From NCBI GenBank assembly GCA_023435225.1, contig JAEYRX010000071.1:1-64000 (forward strand): a DNA stretch of 64,000 nucleotides, in the 5' to 3' direction. The stretch comes from Bacillota bacterium (lineage in GTDB: Bacteria; Bacillota; UBA4882; UBA8346). The position numbers and the translations under genes are program-made. The notes under the pieces are model-generated. The model was given only the letters and a program-made list of their open reading frames with translations, made no database searches and had not been told where the DNA came from. This document shows positions 42,188 to 51,899 of this stretch, one piece after another (the first letter of the stretch is position 1; each line of letters opens with the position of its first letter).

Positions 42188-44554
42188 TTATTTTTTAGCC
42201 CAGAATTCTTGTAGAACTCTTTTATAATCAGGATTGGAGAAGGGGCGGCCGGGCATGAACCAGTCCGGGGGTAATAGTTCCTGGTAGCGTTCGTCTTGGA
42301 AACGGTCATCTACCAGGAGTACTACTCCTTTATCATCGGGGGTTCGGAAGACCCGGCCGGCCGACTGGATAACCCTGATTAGTCCCGGGATCAGATAAGC
42401 AAAGAGAAATCCCTCACCGTTTCTTTCATCAAAATACATTCGGATTAATTCTTGTTCATCACTTAAAACCGGCAATCCGGGGCCGATAATCATTACTCCC
42501 ACCAGTTGTTCACCGGGTAAATCTATTCCCTCTCCGAAAAGACCGCCCAATACGGCCAGTCCAACATTGGAACGGCCGGTGCCGGTAGTAGTAATCCGGC
42601 GTAAAAACTCTTTTTTTTGGCCTTCTTTCATAGAGGGCGCCTGTGCGTAAATAGAGGCCTGTCCGGCCAGGGCTTGTTTTATCTGAGGCCAAACTGCTTT
42701 TAAATAAGTATATGAAGGAAAGAAAATTAAATAGTTTCCGATATGCGTAGTAACCAAATCAGTAATACAGCGGGCTAAAGCAGGCGCAGTAGCTTCACGA
42801 CTCCGATATCTGGTGTCTATCCCGGGCACATGAAGATAAAGTCTTGTTTCTTGAGGAAAAGGTGATGAAAGTTGTAAACTAAGGGAATCCGGAGCTCCGC
42901 CTAATAGTTCCCGGAAATAATTGAGCGGGGAAAGAGTGGCGGAAAAGAAAACTGCCTGCCGACCTTGTTCGATCTTACGTTGTAAAAGCGGTCCGGGGTT
43001 TAGGCAGAATAAACGTAAAATAGTTTTTTCGGCATCACGCTTGACATAAATGGCATATTCTTTATTTACTAGTCCTACCAATGATATTATCCGGGTAAAA
43101 GAAGTCAAATTAAAATAAAACTGGCGGATTCGTTCCCGCTGTTCAGCAGGGAGACGTTTACGCAGTAAAAGTTCTACCTGGGCGTTTAACCTTTCCAAAG
43201 CCGGCTCAAACAAATCGGGTAAATGGGATAAACGGATCCCGGGACGGCGTTCTTCCTCAATCTCATGCAGCCAAATTCGAAAGAAATCTTCTATGGCGCT
43301 GCAACATGCAGCAATCCGGCGGTCGGCTGAACCGGTTTCCAGCCGGAAACTTACCAAATCTTCCAAACTAAGAGTCGCGGAATACATGTCCCGGCCTCGG
43401 GCTACCAAGTTGTGAGCTTCATCGATTAAAAAAAGAAAATCCTTACGACCGGAAGCAAAGAACCGGCGCAAGTACACTCCAGGATCAAATACATAATTAT
43501 AGTCGCCAACAATTAAATCGGCGTGAAGCGAGAGGTCCAACGAGAGCTCGAAAGGACATAGTTTCGACTCTTCGGCTTCATCCAATACCATTTCCGGTAA
43601 TATGCATTCCTTTTCCAGAAGCCTGGGGATGACTTGTTCAGCTTTGGGATAATAGTCAACCGCATAAGGGCAATATAGAGGATGACATTGGGAACCAGGG
43701 GAGAAACAAACTCTTTCCTTGGCCTCGATGAAAACCGTTCTTAGGCGTAACCCTTCTTTCATCGCCGCCTGGACTGTTTTTTTAAGAATTTCCTTGCCGG
43801 CGGTTTTGGCTGTCAGGAAAAAGATCTGGTTAATCCGTTCACTTACGGCTAAGTGCTTTAAAGCAGGATAAAGGACAGCGATGGTTTTGCCGATCCCGGT
43901 AGCTGCTTCAACAAAAAGATCTCTTTCCTGTTCCAGGGCGAGCATAACCATTTCGATTAATTCATCCTGCCCCAAGCGGCGTTCGGGAAAAGGAAATGAC
44001 AGTTTATTCAGAGAATCATTGCGGGTTTTTAACCAGGTATTTCTTTCTTGAAAGGACGCAAGATAATTAACTGCCAGACTTTGAAAAAAGCCGCGGCCGG
44101 CTTCTAACGAAACCTCTAAAGGGAAAGATTTTTCCGAGAGAGCGACCAGGTTTAAATAGGTTAAACGTCCGGTAATCTTTTTCTCCGGGTATTTCTTCAT
44201 CATGAAATATAAATATAACTTTAATTGGGCTTGATGAAGCGGATAGCGATCCGGAGTAAGCTCGGCTATAGATAAATAAGTGGTCTTTATTTCTTCTACA
44301 ATAGTTTCATTATCCGATTCCAAAACACCGTCAATCCGGCCTTGAATCATTAATTGATATTCATTCCAATCATATGAACAATCAATCGGCACTTCTTTTT
44401 GGTAGGTGGAGGGTCTTTGGGAATATAGTAGTTGGTGACCTTCAGTACCTTCCTGGCCTCTGGTAACCGGAAAAAAAGCAGTACCCAGATCTTTGGGATG
44501 AAAGAGAAGCTCAAGAAGGTCCGTAACACCTATTTTTACAATTTGACGGGTCAT
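42188..44554 (-). CDS. Rad3/DinG-type iron-sulfur DNA helicase with N-terminal PD-(D/E)XK nuclease-like domain
   Basis: 788 residues. Residues ~1-175 carry a RecB-like nuclease pattern (GRIDGV with Asp75, EEIK with Glu88-Lys90, HQAQLKLY). Residues ~195-788 are an XPD-like superfamily 2 helicase: Walker A AATGIGKT (217-224), four Fe-S cysteines C283, C290, C295, C333, DEAH 378-381 and a C-terminal 'IQSAGRVFRTPDDKG' motif VI. Such 5'-3' helicases act in repair. The nuclease-like fusion resembles phage and bacterial relatives of DinG/Cas4-associated enzymes. Start ATG 44554 follows AAAGGATGG. Confidence 0.9.
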   Translation of the reverse strand: MTRQIVKIGVTDLLELLFHPKDLGTAFFPVTRGQEGTEGHQLLYSQRPSTYQKEVPIDCSYDWNEYQLMIQGRIDGVLESDNETIVEEIKTTYLSIAELTPDRYPLHQAQLKLYLYFMMKKYPEKKITGRLTYLNLVALSEKSFPLEVSLEAGRGFFQSLAVNYLASFQERNTWLKTRNDSLNKLSFPFPERRLGQDELIEMVMLALEQERDLFVEAATGIGKTIAVLYPALKHLAVSERINQIFFLTAKTAGKEILKKTVQAAMKEGLRLRTVFIEAKERVCFSPGSQCHPLYCPYAVDYYPKAEQVIPRLLEKECILPEMVLDEAEESKLCPFELSLDLSLHADLIVGDYNYVFDPGVYLRRFFASGRKDFLFLIDEAHNLVARGRDMYSATLSLEDLVSFRLETGSADRRIAACCSAIEDFFRIWLHEIEEERRPGIRLSHLPDLFEPALERLNAQVELLLRKRLPAEQRERIRQFYFNLTSFTRIISLVGLVNKEYAIYVKRDAEKTILRLFCLNPGPLLQRKIEQGRQAVFFSATLSPLNYFRELLGGAPDSLSLQLSSPFPQETRLYLHVPGIDTRYRSREATAPALARCITDLVTTHIGNYLIFFPSYTYLKAVWPQIKQALAGQASIYAQAPSMKEGQKKEFLRRITTTGTGRSNVGLAVLGGLFGEGIDLPGEQLVGVMIIGPGLPVLSDEQELIRMYFDERNGEGFLFAYLIPGLIRVIQSAGRVFRTPDDKGVVLLVDDRFQDERYQELLPPDWFMPGRPFSNPDYKRVLQEFWAKK

Positions 44555-44710
44555 TTATAGACCATCCTTTATTAGTTGAATATATAAGCCGGAATAAAGC
44601 CCTAATAATAATATTTCGCCAATTTCACAACAATCCTTTTTTAGCCATATAACTTAGTTTCAAATTATAAAGAAAAATACCCTTAACCAAGAAGAGCGCT
44701 AGTCGCTCTC

Positions 44711-44867
44711 GGACATCCATGTCCTCCACGACTTCATCCCATCCTAGAATACAGGTCACGAAGAAAATCATTATAATAGAGGAAAGATATAATCTTCGTG
44801 GTTAAAAATTGATTTAATCGACTTATTTCAAACCTTAATTAAGGTAATTACTGAAATTCCCTTATAT
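44711..44867. repeat. short inverted repeats and family B end fragment
   Basis: In the gap before the M23 gene: GGACATCCATGTCC (44711-44724), CACGAAGA/TCTTCGTG (44757-44764 with 44793-44800), and TTAAGGTAATTACTGAAATTC (44839-44859) with CCCTTAT, a lone end of family B. Nothing coding is seen in the 383-bp gap. Confidence 0.5.
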
Positions 44868-44937
44868 AGAAATTTACAAAGTGTCCGATAATATTAACAA
44901 TAAAAATCTCAAAGGTTGGGATAAAGGTGGTATTGCA

Positions 44938-45822
44938 ATGTTTATCAGGAGATGTGTTATTAGTTCTATTTTGATCGCTTTAATGCTTTTACTATCAAGT
45001 GGGATTGTTGTTAAGGCTGAAGATAATGAGGTTAAATTTCTGGCTGACTCTATTCACCCCGGAGAATTTCTTCAAGTTGTCGCCAATGAACCGCCTAACT
45101 CAATTGTTAAAGTTAAATTTTTAAATAAGACCAAAGAATTATTGGCAAATTCCGACCGGTATATCGGCTTTTTGGCTGTTTCTTATTATGTTAGACCTGG
45201 GGTATATCCCTTAACAGTGACTGTTTCATCAGGTACTGAATCTCATACTCGAGAGTATCTAGTGGAAATACTGAAACGGGATTATCCCGAGGATCGGATC
45301 CGAGTTCCGGAAAAGACCAGGAAAACAATATTAACAACCGATAACCGTAATTCAGATACTGTTAAAGCTACGACGGTACGCGAAAAGGCTATGTTGGAGG
45401 CTTTGCCACCTCTTTGGGAAAGGTCTTTCAGTTGGCCTCTAAAAGGTAGGTTGACAACGGATTTTGGTTTAATTAGATATGTTAATGATATTGAAAACGG
45501 ACGCCATTCGGGACTTGATCTGGCAGCACCAACTGGAACTCCTGTTTCGGCTTGCAGTCGGGGTAAGGTTATTTTCGCCGACAAGCTGTATTTAACCGGC
45601 TTAACGGTAATAATCCATCATGGTATGGACCTCTTTACAACTTATGGGCATCTTTCAAAGATAAACATAAAAGAAGGAGAGATGGTTGAGGAAGGAGCAA
45701 CCATTGGTTTAGTTGGATCCACCGGCTTGGCTACCGGACCTCATTTGCACCTAACCTTCCGGATCGGCGAAACTGCGGTAGACCCCTTTTTGTTCTTGGG
45801 AAAAGAGATAAAGTGGGAGTAG
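44938..45822 (+). CDS. secreted M23 (LytM) peptidoglycan endopeptidase
   Basis: The start is ATG 44938, seven bases after AAGGTGG; the longer GTG start at 44881 would put 19 polar residues ahead of the signal peptide. 294 residues: signal peptide at 1-27 ending VVKA, a beta-rich region, then the M23 domain with zinc ligands in 'NGRHSGLDLAAPTGTPV' and 'GPHLHLTF'. It cuts peptide bridges in peptidoglycan, and in spore formers some relatives (SpoIIQ, SpoIVFA) act in engulfment. Single gene. Confidence 0.92.
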   Translation: MFIRRCVISSILIALMLLLSSGIVVKAEDNEVKFLADSIHPGEFLQVVANEPPNSIVKVKFLNKTKELLANSDRYIGFLAVSYYVRPGVYPLTVTVSSGTESHTREYLVEILKRDYPEDRIRVPEKTRKTILTTDNRNSDTVKATTVREKAMLEALPPLWERSFSWPLKGRLTTDFGLIRYVNDIENGRHSGLDLAAPTGTPVSACSRGKVIFADKLYLTGLTVIIHHGMDLFTTYGHLSKINIKEGEMVEEGATIGLVGSTGLATGPHLHLTFRIGETAVDPFLFLGKEIKWE

Positions 45823-45885
45823 TAAGTAATAGTATAAGGCGACAGGAGTCAGGAGCCAGTAATTAAAGACTTTATTTAACGAAGA

Positions 45886-45985
45886 ATATAGAATTTAGAA
45901 TCAAGAATCCAGAAGGTTTCAAATGAGACTTTGAAAATTTAGCCCAAAAATCTTCTGACTTCTGGATTCTTATTCTATTACATTA
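45886..45985. repeat. inverted 'GAATCCAGAAG' word repeat
   Basis: GAATATAGAATTTAGAATC and AATCCAGAAGG at the left face CTTCTGACTTCTGGATTC and TTATTCTATTAC at the right. The same words pair at 59905-60050, and a single half is at 21160-21187. Confidence 0.65.
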
Positions 45986-46006
45986 AGAATTATATAGAGA
46001 CAATAA

Positions 46007-47122
46007 TTATTTATCCCAAAATTCGTTAAATTTGACTTGATTTCTTCGGGTTCGTTGCCATAATTCCATATCTTCGGAAGCCGGCGTGGAATCTTCTTCT
46101 TCCCCCGGTGCTTCTATTTCTAAAGGCTTGACTGGAGATTGTTTGATAAACGGAATCCGTCGTCGAAGATTATTAATATTTTGTGATAGGAAATCTACCA
46201 ATTCTTTAAGAGGCGGCCGGATGTAATCAATCATCGATATTCCTTCGGTTTCAATCCGAGAGGGATTACCTAAGACAGCGCCGGTAATCATACCGATGAA
46301 AAAGTTCTGCAGAAAAATCTTACCGGAGCTGGCTAACAGCAGGAACATTGGAAGGTTGGAGACTTGTAAAAAAGGGCTGATACAACCTAATATAATAAGA
46401 GTTAAGCCGCAAATAACTCCGATAAACCGTTTAGTCGCTCCCACGGTCATTATTAAAGGAATCAATGATAGGACAATCAAGAAAGCCTTAATAAATTCGA
46501 TGGCAAAGATTACTTCCACTGCCGGGATGTTTAAATTAATTTGATAACTATCATAAAACAGCTGCGGAATTAATTTATAATCGGTCGCTCCCAAAAAACA
46601 ATATAGTAAGAGGGCGATTCCCATACAAATCATAATCCGCATAATCCAGGAAGAAGATGAACGTTTGAAGTAAGGACCGAAATTCTGTCTTGATGAAGAG
46701 GAAAACATTAAGGTAATTAACAAGGAAGCTACTAATGAAGCGGCGAATTGGGCCAGCATGACTGCGGGAATTGTTTGAACCGGAAGTAAGCTTGGCGCCA
46801 GGAAAGCCGTTTCTATAGTTACTGAAAGAGGATTGAGAAATAATAATAATGCCCAGGTCATAAAATGGTTCAGCTTTGAAGTGTGCACTATCTGTGAGAT
46901 ACCGCCGATTACAAACCCCATTAATATTGATGAGCCTAAAAACCAAAGTTTACTATTGCTTAAACTACCGGTATTTGGAAAAGGAATTCCCACTTTGGCC
47001 AAGATGGTTCCAATAGCGAAGACTGTTATAGTATAAGCGCAACCTACTAGTATACTACGCCAAATAATACCCAGAACTCTATCCGATATAGTCGGTTCAT
47101 ATTCTTCTATTTTATTTATCAT
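46007..47122 (-). CDS. polytopic membrane protein of unknown function
   Basis: Not recognised. 371 residues with about eight to nine hydrophobic segments over residues 18-290, including 'LWFLGSSILMGFVIGGIS' and 'ILGCISPFLQVSNLPMFLLLA', then an 80-residue cytoplasmic, acidic C-terminal tail ('EAPGEEEDSTPASEDMELW'). AGGAGG precedes ATG 47122. It follows the metallo-hydrolase gene on the same strand after a 181-bp gap. Confidence 0.75.
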   Translation of the reverse strand: MINKIEEYEPTISDRVLGIIWRSILVGCAYTITVFAIGTILAKVGIPFPNTGSLSNSKLWFLGSSILMGFVIGGISQIVHTSKLNHFMTWALLLFLNPLSVTIETAFLAPSLLPVQTIPAVMLAQFAASLVASLLITLMFSSSSRQNFGPYFKRSSSSWIMRIMICMGIALLLYCFLGATDYKLIPQLFYDSYQINLNIPAVEVIFAIEFIKAFLIVLSLIPLIMTVGATKRFIGVICGLTLIILGCISPFLQVSNLPMFLLLASSGKIFLQNFFIGMITGAVLGNPSRIETEGISMIDYIRPPLKELVDFLSQNINNLRRRIPFIKQSPVKPLEIEAPGEEEDSTPASEDMELWQRTRRNQVKFNEFWDK

Positions 47123-47236
47123 TGCAAACTGCCTCCTAAATCTAAGATAACATTATAAACCACAAAATACATTAATCACCTAAATGTATATGATTATAGT
47201 AATTCATTTTTTGAAGATCTTTCAATTTAATCGTTT

Positions 47237-47290
47237 CGGAGGATGGTGGTCTTCCCTATGCAGGGACAGGGACAAAGGGTCTGATTTTAG
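47237..47290. repeat. family E repeat, half copy
   Basis: GGAGGATGGTGG, CAGGGACAAAGGGTC and the flank TCTGATTTTAG match one arm of the copy at 41907-42057, including bases beyond the palindrome. The second arm is missing. Confidence 0.7.
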
Positions 47291-47303
47291 ATTTAAATAT
47301 TTA

Positions 47304-48032
47304 TTAATTTACTTCCAAGGAAATTTTATCTCCAGTATCCCGATAGATAAAAATCCGGGATGGGAGATTGGGATTTTCAACGATAAATTGACTTAATTTA
47401 TTTGTCTCTCCAAATGTATGCATCGGCACAAAAAGCTTAGGCTTTATAGTTTCTATAAATTGAGCAGCTCCGGCCCAGTTTTTTAAGCGGGGATCGGTGT
47501 TGGAGAAAGCGATACTGATCGGCCATGATTGCAATTTGGTAAGTACTTCCCTAAAATAATTCACTAATAACTTTTCTTCCGCTTTTGTCAGTTCATCCCA
47601 GTGCCAATTAGCCAGGTCGCCGCCGAAATAAATAAATAAGCCGGCTAGTTTAATAAGAAAAGCGACTCCTTGATCATTGCTCCGGAATGTTGTTATCTCC
47701 AAACAATCTGTTTGTAGAACCTGGTCGGGCCCGGCGGTAATACAACATGGTAACTCAAGTAATTGACGATTCTTTTTTAAAATATCCTTGGAGAGAATAT
47801 AAGTTACTTTCCGGCAATATGTATTCAGGCTGGTGATATTCCGGTTAAAATGATCGGGATGGTTATGGGAAGAAAAAATTGATAAATCGGTATCTTTGAC
47901 GGTTGAAATTACTGTTTTCCGCATTGGCTCAGTAAGGTATTGATCAGCGGGATAATCAAAAAGAAACGTCTGCCGTTCCCATTTTAAAATGAAACAATTA
48001 TGGAAAATGTAAGTAATTTCGATTTGATTCAT
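47304..48032 (-). CDS. metallo-beta-lactamase-fold hydrolase (UlaG-like)
   Basis: 242 residues with the metal motif SSHNHPDH (HxHxDH) near 54-61, 'YFGGDLANWHW' supplying a further Asp, and 'VPMHTFGE' supplying the last His. Family members include UlaG lactonases and general metal-dependent hydrolases. Substrate unknown. Only a weak ribosome site (AAAGGTATAGG) precedes ATG 48032. Confidence 0.87.
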   Translation of the reverse strand: MNQIEITYIFHNCFILKWERQTFLFDYPADQYLTEPMRKTVISTVKDTDLSIFSSHNHPDHFNRNITSLNTYCRKVTYILSKDILKKNRQLLELPCCITAGPDQVLQTDCLEITTFRSNDQGVAFLIKLAGLFIYFGGDLANWHWDELTKAEEKLLVNYFREVLTKLQSWPISIAFSNTDPRLKNWAGAAQFIETIKPKLFVPMHTFGETNKLSQFIVENPNLPSRIFIYRDTGDKISLEVN

Positions 48033-48172
48033 TTTACCTATACCTTTTTGGTTAATTCTATATATATCTTCAAAGATTATAATTATCTTTTGAAGGGTAA
48101 TAAATGTATATTTTTTTGACAGAGTTGGCTTAAATCCTCTAAAATTAATGACTTTCAGAAATAAAAATTACA

Positions 48173-48512
48173 ATACAACTTTCTCACCTTAAAATTTATA
48201 CAGTTAAGTCAACACTTTGGGAAATCAATTTTTGAAAAATCGTTAAATATATAAGATGAACTAAGTCATACGAATAAGCTTTCCCCTTCCAAAAGCCGAA
48301 GGGGAAAGGTAAATAGCAGAATTTAGTTCATCTTATTTACAGCTGTAATAAGTTGAATTAAATTCATTAATTCTCTATTACGGCCGGCATTAGGGACGTA
48401 ATATTTATTCGGGAGATTTAATTCAACTTATATCTTTCGATATTTTCAAAAATTGATACTGATTAACATGACTTAACTGAAGAAGAATATTGAAATGGGA
48501 AAGTTGAATTAA
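48173..48512. repeat. family F element, copy 2, with two nested hairpins
   Basis: Outer arms: ACAACTTTCTCACC, CAGTTAAGTCA and ATCAATTTTTGAAAA at the left are mirrored by TTTTCAAAAATTGAT, TGACTTAACTG and GGGAAAGTTG at the right. Between them are two complete hairpins: 48253-48334 (ends AAGATGAACTAA/TTAGTTCATCTT, tip CTTTCCCCTTC/GAAGGGGAAAG) and 48348-48431 (ends ATAAGTTGAATTAAAT/ATTTAATTCAACTTAT). It makes up most of the 559-bp gap before the first PBP gene. Confidence 0.85.
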
Positions 48513-48591
48513 AAATAATTTTAACGGATAAAATTGTCTGCTCTCCGTATGATCTTGCAGCTATTGTAAAAAATAAAAATGGGTGAGCTTA

Positions 48592-50454
48592 TTGGCGAAA
48601 AACAAAAAGAAAATTAGGTTTAAAAAAGTTAAATCAAGAAAGTTCTCCCGGTTTTTACTGGGGCTTTTTTTGTTGACCGGTTTTGGGTTAATCTTTTTAA
48701 TCTTTTTCAACCCGTTAGTTTGGAGACTTAATCTCCGGGCTGAATTGGAAAAAAGTAAAGAAGCATCTACGGTGTATGACCGGAATGGAAATCAAATAGC
48801 TACTCTTTATTTGAAAACAAGATTATGGGTTCCAATTGGAGAAATTCCTCTGAAACTGCAAGAAGCTTTTATCGCTACCGAAGATTACCGTTTTTATCAG
48901 CATAAGGGGATTGACTTTCGCGGTATTGGAAGAGCTCTTTATGAGGATATTAAAGAACGCGGTAAAGTTCAGGGTGGTAGTACTATTACGCAACAGTTGG
49001 TGAAGAATCTTTTTTTTACCCAAGCCAAAAATGTTTTTCGAAAAATAGGGGAGATGGCCTATGCAATAAGGATAGAACAGCAATATAGTAAAGCGCAGAT
49101 TTTGGAGTTTTATTTGAATAGTATTTATCTTGGGCACGGCGCCTGGGGGGTTCAAGCGGCAGCTGAAGTATATTTCGGAAAATCGCTTCAAAAATTAACG
49201 ATTCCCGAATGCGCTATGATTGCCGGCTTAGCAAAGAGCCCGGAGTATTATTCTCCATACCGGCATCCGACAAAAGCTCTTAGGCGCCGGAATTTGGTTT
49301 TGTCCTTATTAAATAAACATGGTTATCTTACGAACGAAAAAGCTGCTGAACTCACTCGAGAAAAATTAAAAACGTTGAATGAGCCGGGGACAACTTACGT
49401 TGGGGCTTATTTTACCGATTATGTAATCGACTTTTTAAAAAAAGAGACTCAATTTAGTGAAAAATATATCCGAACTGCCGGCTTAAAAATTTATACCACT
49501 ATGGACAGGGCGATTCAGGCTGAAGCTGAAAAAGTAATTAATATTTTACCGGCAGCCACTCCCGATCGCTGGGGTGTAATCCAACCGCAGGGCGCAATAG
49601 TAATATTGGACCCTAAAACAGGAGGAATTTTGGGTTTGGTCGGAGGAAGACGTTTCACATCCGCTCAACCTAATCGGGCCTATCAAATATACCGACAACC
49701 GGGTTCGGCCATCAAGCCATTTTTATATGCGGCAGCAATTGAAACCGGTTATACTCCGGAGAATGAATTTGTGGACCAGCCGCTGGAGATAATGGTTAAT
49801 GGCAGTCCTTGGCGTCCCCAGAACTATGATAAGAAATTTCGGGGGAAGATTACCCTCCGAACAGCCTTGGAGGAATCGGTTAATACGGTTGCGGTTCAAC
49901 TAGTACAGGAATTGGGACCGTCAAACGTCTTCCAAGTTGCTAAAAGAATGGGACTTACTAGTCTGGTAGCAAAGGGAGCGCTTAATGATCAAGGTTTAGC
50001 TCCCCTTGCTTTAGGAGGTTTAACTAAGGGAGTAACTCTGCTGGAGATAACCGGTTCTTATAGTTCTTTTGCCAACCAAGGAATTTATTCATCACCATTG
50101 GCGATAACTCAGATAAATAATCGTAGCGGACAAAGAATCTATCAGGGAAATATCCGCCGGCAACAAGTTATTCAACCGGATACTGCAATAACTTTGACTT
50201 CGATGATGAGTGGAGTTATAACCAGAGGTACCGGAGTTAGGGCCAATATCGGCATAGATGCAGCCGGAAAGACCGGAACTTCCAATGAAAATACCAATGG
50301 TTGGTTTATTGGTTACACTACGGATTTGTTAGCCGGGATTTGGATTGGCAATGACCAAGCCAATAAACCAATTGTAGCAAATGGGCTTTCGATGGGAAGC
50401 GGTATGGCTGCTGCAATCTGGGGAGAATTCATGCGGCGGATTTCAGGGCTTTAA
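48592..50454 (+). CDS. class A penicillin-binding protein (PBP1A-type), copy 1
   Basis: The start is TTG 48592 after GGGTGAG; a GTG at 48583 overlaps that site. About 620 residues: N-terminal membrane anchor (about 18-40), glycosyltransferase domain GT51 with EDYRFYQHKGIDFRG (catalytic Glu) and QGGSTITQQLVKN, and transpeptidase domain with the active Ser in RQPGSAIKPFLYA, SVNT and AGKTGTSNE. It makes and cross-links peptidoglycan. A paralogue follows 5.8 kb downstream in the same direction. Confidence 0.95.
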   Translation: MAKNKKKIRFKKVKSRKFSRFLLGLFLLTGFGLIFLIFFNPLVWRLNLRAELEKSKEASTVYDRNGNQIATLYLKTRLWVPIGEIPLKLQEAFIATEDYRFYQHKGIDFRGIGRALYEDIKERGKVQGGSTITQQLVKNLFFTQAKNVFRKIGEMAYAIRIEQQYSKAQILEFYLNSIYLGHGAWGVQAAAEVYFGKSLQKLTIPECAMIAGLAKSPEYYSPYRHPTKALRRRNLVLSLLNKHGYLTNEKAAELTREKLKTLNEPGTTYVGAYFTDYVIDFLKKETQFSEKYIRTAGLKIYTTMDRAIQAEAEKVINILPAATPDRWGVIQPQGAIVILDPKTGGILGLVGGRRFTSAQPNRAYQIYRQPGSAIKPFLYAAAIETGYTPENEFVDQPLEIMVNGSPWRPQNYDKKFRGKITLRTALEESVNTVAVQLVQELGPSNVFQVAKRMGLTSLVAKGALNDQGLAPLALGGLTKGVTLLEITGSYSSFANQGIYSSPLAITQINNRSGQRIYQGNIRRQQVIQPDTAITLTSMMSGVITRGTGVRANIGIDAAGKTGTSNENTNGWFIGYTTDLLAGIWIGNDQANKPIVANGLSMGSGMAAAIWGEFMRRISGL

Positions 50455-50509
50455 AAATAATATCATTCTAAATCCGCATTAATCCGTGTAAATCCCGTCT
50501 AAAAAATAA

Positions 50510-51865
50510 TTATTTTGCAGGACTAAAAAGATTAATAAAATTGCTTCCGCCACTCCTTGGCAATACCCTGCTAAGCTCGTAGAGACTGGAGAGGCAGGTG
50601 AATATCTGTGTGATATTAATAGCCCAAGCGGCTCCGATAATCCCGAAAAGAGGAACCAAGACAATCAGAGCGAAGGTTTTTAAACCAACTCCCCAAATAC
50701 TTATAATCAGTATTTTATCAGTAACACCTACCGCAGCTAAAATAGAGATATTTAAGATGGCAATCCCGGTAAAAGGTAAGCCAATAACCAGAAGTTTGAT
50801 TAATAAAGCCGGAGAGAGATCATTATATAAAAACCGCGATAAAGGATTTGCCATAAATAGAATTAATAAGAATGATAATAAACATAAAAAGGCTGATGTT
50901 AGATAGAAAAGAGAGATTTTCCGCTGGATTTTAGTAAAGGATTTTGTCTTAAAGGCTGAACTTACTTGCGGGGAGATGACTGACCCTAATGGAGACAAAA
51001 AAATCAAAGGGAAATAGGCTATTGGTTCGGCCATACCGGTTAATTTGCCGAATAATCCCGTACTTACAGTGGAAGCGAAACCATTACTAATTAATAAATG
51101 GGGGATAATGACTCCTTCACTAGCCATACTGATGGATACTACAATTTGATTTAAAAGAATAGGCCAGGAATAACGGAAAATTTGAGAATGAGGTAAAGAT
51201 AACTCCGGTTCAACAGCTGGAATTGCCGAACTTATTTTATGATTATTTAAAAAAAATAGTAAGGTAATAAAACAAGCCACTTCCCCTAAGGTTAATCCAA
51301 AGACCGGCGCGGTATAAGTAGAAAAGGGCATCATTTTGAGAAGAATTTCAACTAAAATAACGGCAGCGGAGATTTCAAAAAGCTGTTCAATAATTTCCGA
51401 GACTGCAGTGGGGGCCATTAATGATGAACCCTGAAAATATCCCCGGTACATAGCGGACAAAGCTGAGAAAGGAATGGCAAAAGCCACCACTAATAATGCT
51501 TCGTGAACTCTGGGATCGGTAAATATATATTTACTCATAAAGGGAGTGCTGAAATATAATAAAGAAGTTATCAATATAGAGGATATGGCAACTATTTTAA
51601 CCCCCCATTTTTTTAGTTGAGTAATTTTAAGATATTCTCCAGAAGCTAAATACTCCGAAACCCATTTTGTCAAGGCTAACGGTAGACCAATAGTAGCGAC
51701 TCCGCTTAATAAGCGATATACCGGATAAATCATTTGTAGTATCCCCAAACCCTCCGAGCCAATCGTCCGTGCCAACCAAATACGATAAATAGACCCGGCT
51801 AGTTGGACAATTAATCCGGAACAAACCAAATAAAAAAAGTTCTTCAAGTTGGGCCGCGACTTCAT
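50510..51865 (-). CDS. spoVB: stage V sporulation protein B-like polysaccharide exporter
   Basis: 451 residues, about 12-14 membrane segments of the MOP/MviN-like flippase superfamily. 'GLIVQLAGSIYRIWLARTIGSEGLGILQMIYPVYRLL' at the N-terminus and 'AMYRGYFQGSSLMAPTAVSEIIEQLFEI' are typical of SpoVB. It is thought to flip lipid II or a related precursor during spore cortex synthesis. It converges on the first PBP gene. Ribosome site GGAGG before ATG 51865. Confidence 0.9.
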   Translation of the reverse strand: MKSRPNLKNFFYLVCSGLIVQLAGSIYRIWLARTIGSEGLGILQMIYPVYRLLSGVATIGLPLALTKWVSEYLASGEYLKITQLKKWGVKIVAISSILITSLLYFSTPFMSKYIFTDPRVHEALLVVAFAIPFSALSAMYRGYFQGSSLMAPTAVSEIIEQLFEISAAVILVEILLKMMPFSTYTAPVFGLTLGEVACFITLLFFLNNHKISSAIPAVEPELSLPHSQIFRYSWPILLNQIVVSISMASEGVIIPHLLISNGFASTVSTGLFGKLTGMAEPIAYFPLIFLSPLGSVISPQVSSAFKTKSFTKIQRKISLFYLTSAFLCLLSFLLILFMANPLSRFLYNDLSPALLIKLLVIGLPFTGIAILNISILAAVGVTDKILIISIWGVGLKTFALIVLVPLFGIIGAAWAINITQIFTCLSSLYELSRVLPRSGGSNFINLFSPAK

Positions 51866-51899
51866 GGATGTTTTACCTCCACAATCCGAAATATTCTAT

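Noticed and set aside
46575..46946. 123-codon open frame overlapping the polytopic membrane protein gene
   Set aside because: It is a shifted frame of the same strand with no ribosome site; the longer frame has membrane segments and AGGAGG.
48823..49191. 122-codon open frame antisense to the first PBP gene
   Set aside because: The sense frame contains the complete GT51 motifs; the antisense product has no family features.
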